Source: Fusobacteriota bacterium (GTDB lineage: Bacteria; Fusobacteriota; Fusobacteriia; JAPLKR01). From it: a DNA stretch of 15,604 nt. Below are positions 1-5,737 of the stretch, in pieces. The first letter of the stretch is position 1. Each line of letters starts with the position of its first letter. The translations under genes and the position numbers were made by a program. The stretch is from contig JAPLKR010000117.1 in assembly GCA_026387965.1 (NCBI GenBank), positions 1 through 15,604 of the forward strand, written 5' to 3'. The notes beneath the pieces are model-generated. The model was not told where the DNA came from, did no database searches, and worked only from the letters and a program-made list of their open reading frames with translations.

Positions 1-273
1 ATTTTAGAAGAGTTATTAACGAATTTCTTTAGTTATGCAGATACGAATGAAGTGTTTATGATTTTGAAAAAACACAAAGCGGAGGAATATGAATTGTCGA
101 TATATCATCGAGGGCAATATTTTTCATTAAATGACGAAATGCAAGCGCCGGACTGTGTAGATGTTGAAGATCTGCCAATTGGTGGATTAGGATTATTTCT
201 AGTAAAATCAATGTGTAAATCTATAAAAACAGCACATAAATTTGAGTTATGTGTTACAAAAATTATAATTTAA
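1..273 (+). CDS. GHKL-type ATP-binding protein (RsbW/SpoIIAB-like), 3' part
   Basis: The reading frame is open from the first base, so the gene starts outside the window; the ATG at 52 is internal. The visible 90 residues resemble the C-terminal two thirds of the HATPase_c domain of anti-sigma-factor serine kinases. An N-box-like segment (EELLTN, codons 3-8 of the fragment) supplies the expected E-x-x-x-N, and the G2-type loop GGLGLFLVK is intact near position 180-207. In the family, this fold binds ATP-Mg and phosphorylates an anti-anti-sigma (STAS) partner. The G1 box is odd: where family members have Asp-x-Gly, this one reads His-Arg-Gly (IYHRGQYF), so the Asp that normally contacts adenine appears to be missing. 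The C-terminal strand also lacks the usual Gly-Thr-Thr. It may be a diverged or regulatory-only member. No partner gene is visible. Confidence 0.65.
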   Translation: MLEELLTNFFSYADTNEVFMILKKHKAEEYELSIYHRGQYFSLNDEMQAPDCVDVEDLPIGGLGLFLVKSMCKSIKTAHKFELCVTKIII

Positions 274-346
274 TCATGGTGAGTTATTATCCTCCTTTGC
301 TTGCGGAGAAATATAACTAAGTATTTTTTAAGTGTTATTGACCTTG

Positions 347-376
347 AATACCTCGCGCTTTATTGTGAGGTATTTT
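347..376 (+). terminator. Probable intrinsic terminator after the GHKL gene
   Basis: An 8-bp perfect stem (AATACCTC at 347-354 with GAGGTATT at 367-374) can be extended by a C-G pair inside. It encloses a short AT-rich loop and runs into TTTT. The T-tract is short, so it is a moderate terminator. It lies between the GHKL gene and the fabD promoter. Confidence 0.55.
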
Positions 377-403
377 AATTAGGGTGAGAATTAACTAAAA
401 ATT

Positions 404-425
404 AATATGGAAGGCATCCCATATT
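404..425. promoter_or_regulatory. Inverted repeat upstream of the fabD promoter
   Basis: AATATGG at 404-410 and CCATATT at 419-425 form a 7-bp inverted repeat with an 8-base spacer, about 35 bp upstream of the fabD -35 element. There is no T-tract, so it is not a terminator. It could be an operator or upstream element controlling fatty acid synthesis genes, but it does not match a binding site I can name. Confidence 0.25.
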
Positions 426-459
426 AAGCAGAGTAGGTAATGTTTTAGGTGATGCCAAA

Positions 460-489
460 TTGCTAAAAATATTTTTAATATGATATAGT
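460..489 (+). promoter_or_regulatory. Probable fabD promoter
   Basis: TTGCTA at 460-465, an 18-bp spacer, and TATAGT at 484-489, with TGA just before it giving an extended -10 (TGn). It lies 31 bp upstream of the fabD start codon. Confidence 0.6.
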
Positions 490-519
490 ATAAGCATTAT
501 GAATAAATAGGAGGGAAAG

Positions 520-1422
520 TTGAGTAAAATTGCATTCGTATTTCCTGGGCAAGGAACACAATTTATTGGAATGGGAAAAGATTTATATGAACTTGAAGAG
601 TTTAAAGGTATCATGGATGATGTGTTTTCAATTTTACCTGTAGATTTAAAAACAGCTATGCATGAAGGCCCGATTGAGACATTAACAGATACGCAGTATA
701 CACAGCCAGCAATCGTTTTAGTTTCTACACTTCTTTGTAAAAAAATGTTAGAAAAAATAACGCCTGATTACTTTGCGGGTCACAGTGTTGGTGAGTACAG
801 TGCGCTTGCTAATAATGTTCTTTCCATTAAGGATACAACATTTCTTGCGTATAAAAGAGGAAAACACATGTCAGAGGTTGGAGCTGAAGTGAATGGTACC
901 ATGGCGGCAGTTTTAGGGCTTGACAGTGATAGAATTATCGAAGTGCTTAAGAGTATAGAGGGTAAAGTTGCCGCCGTAAATTTTAATGAACCTAAACAAA
1001 CTGTTATATCAGGAAGTAAAATCGCGATTGAAGCAGCGGCAGAGCCATTAAAAGCAGCTGGCGCAAAACGTGTTATTGGACTTTCTGTTTCTGGTCCATT
1101 TCACTCAATTTTAATGAAACCGGCCGCCGATAAGTTGAAAGTTGAATTTGATTTAATAAAATTTGGTGCGGTAAAATATCCCGTAATTGCGAACACAACC
1201 GCTGAGGTGATTGATGATAACACTAGTCTTGTTTCTGAACTTTATGCACAAGCATTCGGCCCTGTAAAATGGGTGGAAACCATTCAAAAACTGAAAAGCT
1301 TAGGGGTAACTAAAATTTATGAAGTAGGGCCAGGAAAAGTTTTAGCAGGACTCATCAAAAAAATAGATGCAGAAATTGAAGTTATAAATATCCAAACGCT
1401 AGTAGATATTGACACTTTGTAG
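520..1422 (+). CDS. fabD: Malonyl-CoA:ACP transacylase
   Basis: FabD moves the malonyl group from CoA to the phosphopantetheine arm of acyl carrier protein, supplying the extender unit for type II fatty acid synthesis in the cytosol. The 300-aa product has the usual family length. Visible motifs are the N-terminal GQGTQ (residues 10-14), the nucleophile elbow GHSVG with Ser89, Arg113 (in KRG) which should bind the malonyl carboxylate, and the catalytic His195 in GPFHS. The start is TTG at 520, four bases after AGGAGGG (509-515); no upstream ATG fits. Its natural partners acpP and fabF follow, but they are separated from it here by a 3.9-kb flavin-riboswitch cassette. It has its own promoter, and no convincing terminator follows it before the next promoter. 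Confidence 0.96.
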   Translation: MSKIAFVFPGQGTQFIGMGKDLYELEEFKGIMDDVFSILPVDLKTAMHEGPIETLTDTQYTQPAIVLVSTLLCKKMLEKITPDYFAGHSVGEYSALANNVLSIKDTTFLAYKRGKHMSEVGAEVNGTMAAVLGLDSDRIIEVLKSIEGKVAAVNFNEPKQTVISGSKIAIEAAAEPLKAAGAKRVIGLSVSGPFHSILMKPAADKLKVEFDLIKFGAVKYPVIANTTAEVIDDNTSLVSELYAQAFGPVKWVETIQKLKSLGVTKIYEVGPGKVLAGLIKKIDAEIEVINIQTLVDIDTL

Positions 1423-1462
1423 AAGTTTCAACCGTCAGTACGTTCCCATTTACTTTTTATAG

Positions 1463-1491
1463 TTCTATTTTTTATGAGTTTATGATATACT
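1463..1491 (+). promoter_or_regulatory. Promoter of the flavin-riboswitch operon
   Basis: TATACT at 1486-1491 is preceded by TGA, giving a good extended -10. The -35 position (TTCTAT, 1463-1468, 17-bp spacer) is poor, which is common for extended -10 promoters. Transcription would start around 1498, just upstream of the riboswitch aptamer. Confidence 0.55.
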
Positions 1492-1506
1492 TATTAAAGA
1501 GTAAAA

Positions 1507-1610
1507 AATTTCGGGGCAGGGTGCGATTCCCGACCAGCGGTGATAGTCCGTAGCATCTAGGTGCGTGGACCGGTGAAATTCCGGTACTGACAGTAAAGTC
1601 TGGCGAAATT
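1507..1610 (+). promoter_or_regulatory. FMN riboswitch (RFN element)
   Basis: The conserved RFN blocks occur in order. The closing stem P1 is AATTTCG (1507-1513) with CGAAATT (1604-1610). Next come GGGGCAGGGTG and ATTCCCGACC (1513-1534), GCGGTGATAGTCC, a variable hairpin (GTCC at 1547-1550 with GGAC at 1567-1570), GACCGGTGAAATTCCGGT, and the 3' block GACAGTAAAGTCTGG. In characterised members, FMN binding stabilises P1 and favours premature termination or translational block. Here a terminator hairpin follows immediately, so control is probably transcriptional: high FMN turns the downstream transporter operon off. This assignment rests on a close match to the known consensus and is the main evidence for the operon's substrate. 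Confidence 0.96.
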
Positions 1611-1616
1611 AAAAAA

Positions 1617-1654
1617 AAACTACGCCCTAGGTTTTTTTAGGCGCGTAGTTTTTT
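1617..1654 (+). terminator. Riboswitch-controlled intrinsic terminator
   Basis: ACTACGC (1619-1625) pairs with GCGTAGT (1643-1649), with an inner CCT/AGG extension, followed by a run of six T (1649-1654). A run of A precedes the 5' arm. It sits 9 bases after the aptamer's P1 stem and 47 bases before the first structural gene, the expected place for a riboswitch expression platform. Confidence 0.85.
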
Positions 1655-1700
1655 AATTTAACACGATTTTTTTTACTTCCAAAATTTTAGGAGGTAACAA

Positions 1701-2507
1701 ATGAAAAAACTCGCATTATTTTTTATCGTCATAGTATGTACTATGACGCTTTTAGCTACACCACTCAGAGTGGTGGCGATTTCGCCCACATCCGTGGGAA
1801 CGATCCAATATTTGGGGGAGAGTTCAAGCATTGTAGGTACTTCACAGTATATGACTGTACCTGGTGCCAAAGTTTTAGGTAATATAACTAATCCGAGCGT
1901 AACTGAAATAGCTATGTTAAATCCAAGTTACGTTATTGTGGATAGCTATACATCCCAGCAAATCGTTGCACAACTTAAAAATCTCAAAATTCCTGTATTA
2001 ATGATTAATCAAAGCTACACTCTTAATGGCGCGTATGACTCTATGAGAGAGATTGCTAAAATTTATGGAAAAGAGAGTCAGATCAATCAACTTATTAATA
2101 AAATGAATAGTTTGATGCAGAAAAACAGCAAAAAAAAACCTATTTCACTTTATTTTATGCTCTCATATGGCAGAGATGGGGATTTCAGCATCAACAACAA
2201 AACGTTTACAAGTCAAATTATGGAAAATCTTGGAATGAAAAACATTATGGATAATTCACCTACAAATCAAGTATCACGAATGGATATACTGGTGAAAGAT
2301 CCAACGGCCATTATTGTTTCGAGTGGTAATATGGGGACTAACTCTGTTACTTTAAGTCAACTCAAATCCACATCGCCATATAATCAACTTAACGCAGTGA
2401 AAAACAACAAAGTCTATTTTATTGATTCGGATACAGCAGATGAACCAGGGCCAAATATGTTGCAGTTAATAGAATTTCTAATTGGGGTGAAAAATGCGAA
2501 TATGTAG
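1701..2507 (+). CDS. Periplasmic binding protein of a BtuF/TroA-type ABC importer, probably flavin-specific
   Basis: The 268-aa protein begins with a signal peptide (MKK, then a hydrophobic core to about residue 19, likely cleaved near Ala19). There is no lipobox Cys, so it should be a free periplasmic protein. The mature part starts with RVVAISPTSVGTIQYLG, the typical opening of cluster A (helical-backbone) binding proteins such as BtuF and FepB. The long linker helix lies around residues 110-140. Glu69 (SVTEIAML) and Asp195 (SRMDIL) fall where BtuF has the two acidic residues that dock on permease arginines. The RBS AGGAGG (1689-1694) lies 6 bases before ATG. It is first in an operon under an FMN riboswitch, so riboflavin or a related flavin is the inferred ligand; a corrinoid, haem or siderophore ligand would fit the family but not the regulation. 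Confidence 0.85.
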   Translation: MKKLALFFIVIVCTMTLLATPLRVVAISPTSVGTIQYLGESSSIVGTSQYMTVPGAKVLGNITNPSVTEIAMLNPSYVIVDSYTSQQIVAQLKNLKIPVLMINQSYTLNGAYDSMREIAKIYGKESQINQLINKMNSLMQKNSKKKPISLYFMLSYGRDGDFSINNKTFTSQIMENLGMKNIMDNSPTNQVSRMDILVKDPTAIIVSSGNMGTNSVTLSQLKSTSPYNQLNAVKNNKVYFIDSDTADEPGPNMLQLIEFLIGVKNANM

Positions 2508-3528
2508 ATGTCTTCTAGTGCCTATATTTATAGGAAGTGCACTTTTATCTTTTGCCAGCGAGCCACATAATTATGGATTTTTGCTTTTCAACACAAATAA
2601 TACTTTTTTTAGCAGTGCAGCCCTAACCTATGAATATGAGCCAAGTTATAATAATGGTTCTCTCGTATCGTATGGGCCTAATGGACCATACCTCTTAACT
2701 AATGGGTTTCAAACGGCAAGTTATGACCAATACTTGAATGCTACAGTGAGTTTCCCCATGAAAAGCTATTCCCTTCAAATAAATGGAAATTATGGAGAAT
2801 CTGGCGCGTTAAAAGGTAACACCTACAACGAACAAAGTCAGGGACTGTCGACTACGACGGGAATTGGAATTCAAAGGAACCTACCAAATTTTCAAGAGGG
2901 TTTGAACATTAATTATCTTAATAACTCCTCAGGAGCTAACGCAAGATTCACACCAGGAGGAACAGTTGGAGTTGATATCGCTCCGTCTTTCCAATATGAA
3001 ACTGGAGCATTTGCGTATGCAGTAGTTGGAGATATGCAGCAAACCTATTCACGAGGAGGCCTGCCGGGACTTGCATTACAACTTGAACCGCAAATGACAT
3101 GGATGCTTAACGATAATTTAACCTATGCCTCACTTTTTGAATGGCGTATTGTGAATAATAATTATATTAATAATGGGATTGTCTCCACTTCAGGGAATCT
3201 AGTAATGGGGGATACACTGGAGTATCAACCCTTGGTATTAATGTATAGAGTACCTCAAATTCAAAATTTAATGCTCACTTTTGAAGTAAAACTTGATTGG
3301 TACAACTTTAGAGCTTGCCAAACTTTTTATGGAATTAACTACAACTCATGGGTGACGTTTGAACCGGATATCCAATATTACTGGCCAATAGCACCCAATA
3401 CGGCAATAAATTTTGATGTAAAAGATGAAATTTCTCAACTCTTACAAGCATCAAATTATGGGAGAAGTCCCAATCAACAAAATTTTGTGATTGGTATGAC
3501 ATTATCAACCTATTTTTTTGGAGGATAA
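2494..3528 (+). CDS. Predicted outer-membrane beta-barrel protein in the flavin-riboswitch operon
   Basis: I do not recognise a named family. The 344-aa product starts with a signal peptide (MRICRC, hydrophobic core, likely cleavage after SFA near residue 22). The mature part has no long hydrophobic helix. It is rich in Asn, Gly, Tyr, Gln and Ser with many alternating polar/hydrophobic stretches, and it ends in a probable terminal beta-strand (VIGMTLSTYFF, then GG), all typical of outer-membrane barrels. It is too short for a TonB-dependent receptor (usually over 600 aa), and I see no plug domain or TonB box. The start overlaps the binding-protein gene by 14 bases and has its own RBS (GGGGTG, 2484-2489), so the two are translated together. 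The inferred role is a channel or receptor bringing the ABC importer's substrate across the outer membrane. Confidence 0.65.
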   Translation: MRICRCLLVPIFIGSALLSFASEPHNYGFLLFNTNNTFFSSAALTYEYEPSYNNGSLVSYGPNGPYLLTNGFQTASYDQYLNATVSFPMKSYSLQINGNYGESGALKGNTYNEQSQGLSTTTGIGIQRNLPNFQEGLNINYLNNSSGANARFTPGGTVGVDIAPSFQYETGAFAYAVVGDMQQTYSRGGLPGLALQLEPQMTWMLNDNLTYASLFEWRIVNNNYINNGIVSTSGNLVMGDTLEYQPLVLMYRVPQIQNLMLTFEVKLDWYNFRACQTFYGINYNSWVTFEPDIQYYWPIAPNTAINFDVKDEISQLLQASNYGRSPNQQNFVIGMTLSTYFFGG

Positions 3529-3544
3529 AATTTAAAGGAAAATT

Positions 3545-4528
3545 ATGAAAAAATTATTTTTATCTTCGATTATTGCTCTTTTTATTGTAGTGGGGATTTT
3601 ATATCTTTATATAGGGCCTATTCACTTTTATTTAGCGAATTTCTTACATAGTGATTCCCCCTTAATGGGTCTATTATTTCAAATGAAAGTTGAAAGACTT
3701 CTAACGGCATACTGCGTAGGGGCTATTTTAGCCTTATGCGGTGTTGTAATGCAAAATTTATTTAGAAACCCCATTGCGGATCCCTATATATTGGGAGTTT
3801 CTTCTGGAGCGGGGATGGGTGTTGGAGTTGCGATGTTTTTAGCGTCTTTTTTTCCAATACTTTCTAATTTTACTGTGACTATGGCATGTGCTTTTATTTT
3901 TGCAATTTTAAGTAGTTTTATTGCACTGTTCTTTTCTCGCGTTAACGGACAAGTTATCTTAACGCGTCTTTTACTCATAGGGATGGCTCTTACTTTTTTT
4001 GAAGGGGCTTTTATTCAAATAATTTTTAGCGTAAATGTACTGAGGAATTTTAATGTGTTTTTATGGTTAATGGGAAGCTTAGACAATGCAAACATGAACT
4101 CAGTTGTTGTTCTTGGGGTTACTTTATGTATATTGATTATCGTATTTACCTCTATGCATCGATCATTTGATTTAATACTTCTTGGGCCAGAAATAGCTCA
4201 CAGCAGTGGTGTGAGAGTTGAACGTGTAAAATGGATAAGTTTATGTTTGGTTTCTTTAGCTGTCGCCCTCGTTGTGAGTTATTGTGGAATTATCGGATTT
4301 GTAGGGATGATTATTCCACATGCCATCAGAATTGTGGTGGGGCCAAAAAATTTAAAGTTAATGATTTTTAGCATGATACTTGGAGCAGTCTTTGTCGCTA
4401 TATGTGACATTATAGCCACAACGCTGATATCTCCTTCAGAACTTCCACTTGGAGCAGTTATTGGTATTATAGGAGCACCTTATTTTATTTTACTTTTAGT
4501 TCATATGAATCGAGGTAAACGAATATGA
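3545..4528 (+). CDS. FecCD/BtuC-family ABC importer permease
   Basis: The 327-aa, strongly hydrophobic protein matches type II importer permeases, which form a homodimeric inner-membrane channel with about ten helices per subunit. Family hallmarks are in order: ERLLTAYCVGAILALCG (residues 50-66), then QNLFRNPIADP and LGVSSGAGMGVG, the coupling-helix region GFVGMIIPHAIR, and the C-terminal ELPLGAVIGIIGAP. Lys48 and Arg51 align with the BtuC arginines that dock the binding protein. It begins 16 bases after the predicted outer-membrane gene (RBS AAAGGA) and overlaps the ATPase gene by 4 bases. The family mostly carries cobalamin, haem or ferric siderophores; the operon's FMN riboswitch suggests a flavin instead. 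Confidence 0.93.
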   Translation: MKKLFLSSIIALFIVVGILYLYIGPIHFYLANFLHSDSPLMGLLFQMKVERLLTAYCVGAILALCGVVMQNLFRNPIADPYILGVSSGAGMGVGVAMFLASFFPILSNFTVTMACAFIFAILSSFIALFFSRVNGQVILTRLLLIGMALTFFEGAFIQIIFSVNVLRNFNVFLWLMGSLDNANMNSVVVLGVTLCILIIVFTSMHRSFDLILLGPEIAHSSGVRVERVKWISLCLVSLAVALVVSYCGIIGFVGMIIPHAIRIVVGPKNLKLMIFSMILGAVFVAICDIIATTLISPSELPLGAVIGIIGAPYFILLLVHMNRGKRI

Positions 4529-5292
4529 GTGTGAAAATAAAAAATTTAACCATAACGTATACAGGAAATAAAATAGTTGAAATTGAATCGTTAGAGTTAG
4601 AAAGTGGGATGTTTCATACGATAATTGGGATGAATGGAAGTGGCAAGACAACTTTGATAAAAGCGATAAGTAGTATGGTGGCTAGGAGCTGCATTGAAGG
4701 TAGTATCAAAGAAAATGGAATAGAAATTACTCATTTATCAGGAAAAAAATTAGCAGAGAGAATAGCGTATGTTCCACAAAAAATATCTATAGAATATGAC
4801 TTTTCGGTAGAAGAATTGGTGAAAATGGGGGGCTTTCGTTATAAAAGAGCAAAGGAGAGTTTATATAAAAATATTATTACGAAATTTGGACTTTTAGAGT
4901 TTGAAAAGAGAAGCATACTAACCTTAAGTGGTGGGGAGTTTCAAAGAGCTCAAATCGCGCGGGCACTCTATCAAGATGCTCCTGTAATTGTTCTCGATGA
5001 GCCGACAGCTGCGCTAGATATTGCTCATAGTGTAGAACTTTATGAATACCTAAAAAAATTGGTAAAAGAGGATAAAAAAACAGTGATACTGATTTCACAT
5101 GATCTTTCATATGTGGCAAATTATTGCGACAGTTTTATTTTGATGTACGATGGAAAAATTGTTGAAAAAGGTAAAGCTGAGCTTGTCATGAGTGAGGTGA
5201 ATTTGATGAAATTTTTTAAATTTGGAGGAAAATTAGAAAAAATTGGTGGACAATATAGTTTGGTAGAAATTAAAAAAGAAAAAAAAGAGTGA
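4525..5292 (+). CDS. ABC importer ATPase, BtuD/FecE type
   Basis: The 255-aa cytosolic ATPase drives the preceding permease. All nucleotide-binding elements are intact: Walker A GMNGSGKT (residues 35-42), Q-loop Gln85 (VPQK), signature LSGGE (134-138), Walker B with VIVLDEP (154-160, catalytic Glu159), D-loop ALD, and H-loop His192 in SHD. The start ATG overlaps the permease stop (ATGA), indicating translational coupling, as expected for two subunits of one complex. The tail (after about residue 240) is Lys/Glu-rich. It closes the riboswitch operon; a weak AT-rich terminator follows. Confidence 0.93.
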   Translation: MSVKIKNLTITYTGNKIVEIESLELESGMFHTIIGMNGSGKTTLIKAISSMVARSCIEGSIKENGIEITHLSGKKLAERIAYVPQKISIEYDFSVEELVKMGGFRYKRAKESLYKNIITKFGLLEFEKRSILTLSGGEFQRAQIARALYQDAPVIVLDEPTAALDIAHSVELYEYLKKLVKEDKKTVILISHDLSYVANYCDSFILMYDGKIVEKGKAELVMSEVNLMKFFKFGGKLEKIGGQYSLVEIKKEKKE

Positions 5293-5297
5293 AATTA

Positions 5298-5328
5298 AAA
5301 AAAATAGTTGCGTCAATTGTATTTTTTT
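5298..5328 (+). terminator. Possible AT-rich terminator of the transporter operon
   Basis: Seven to nine A/T pairs (AAAAAAATA at 5298-5306 with TATTTTTTT at 5320-5328) flank a small TTG/CAA stem. The hairpin is weak but ends in seven T. It overlaps the proposed acpP promoter, so termination may be leaky. Confidence 0.35.
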
Positions 5329-5336
5329 GATATTAT
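5308..5336 (+). promoter_or_regulatory. Probable acpP promoter
   Basis: TTGCGT at 5308-5313, a 17-bp spacer, and TATTAT at 5331-5336 (TATAGT at 5334-5339 is an overlapping alternative). It lies about 55 bp upstream of acpP and allows this gene to be expressed independently of the flavin cassette. Confidence 0.5.
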
Positions 5337-5392
5337 AGTGTTATGCAAAAAAAATAAAAATAAGAAGCGAAAATATCTAGGGGGTAATTTAA

Positions 5393-5626
5393 ATGGCAAA
5401 TTTTGACAAAGTTAAAGAAGTAATTGTTGAGCAATTAGGGGTCGACGAGGCTTCAGTAGTACCAGAGGCATCTTTTATTGATGACTTAGGAGCTGATTCA
5501 TTAGACACGGTAGAATTAATCATGGCTTTTGAAGAAGAGTTTGGAGTAGAAATTCCAGACGAGGATGCAGAAAAAATGAAAACTGTTCAAGATGTTCTTA
5601 ACTACATCGAAACAAAAGCAAAGTAA
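5393..5626 (+). CDS. acpP: Acyl carrier protein
   Basis: The 77-aa acidic protein carries growing acyl chains on a 4'-phosphopantetheine arm during fatty acid synthesis. The attachment site is Ser36 in [10 protein letters not shown], and the helix II/III region [15 protein letters not shown] follows as in standard AcpP. Length and charge are typical. A G-rich RBS (GGGGGT, about 5380-5385) precedes the ATG. The gene lies directly before fabF, the usual pairing. Confidence 0.98.
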   Translation: MANFDKVKEVIVEQLGVDEASVVPEASFIDDLGADSLDTVELIMAFEEEFGVEIPDEDAEKMKTVQDVLNYIETKAK

Positions 5627-5636
5627 AATAATTGTT

Positions 5637-5668
5637 GCACAAGATAAGGTCGACGCCTTATCTTGTGT
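5637..5668. other. Strong hairpin between acpP and fabF
   Basis: CACAAGATAAGG (5638-5649) pairs perfectly with CCTTATCTTGTG (5656-5667) around a 6-base loop. No T-tract follows directly (GTGCATATTAAAG), so it may be an mRNA stabiliser, processing site or attenuator that keeps acpP more abundant than fabF. Two copies of AAAGTGC followed by T-rich sequence lie just downstream (5676-5702). Confidence 0.55.
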
Positions 5669-5737
5669 GCATATTAAAGTGCATTTTTGAAAGTGCTTTT
5701 TAATATTCAAAAAAACTTTATTTAAGGAGAGTGAATC

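Noticed and set aside
1501-1660. Cobalamin riboswitch upstream of a BtuFCD-like operon
   Set aside because: A B12 box would be expected for a BtuCDF system, but the conserved blocks and P1 stem are those of the FMN riboswitch, and no B12-box sequence is visible.
4877-5119. Minus-strand 80-codon ORF inside the ABC ATPase gene
   Set aside because: It is antisense to the conserved signature and Walker B region and is a shadow of that coding sequence.
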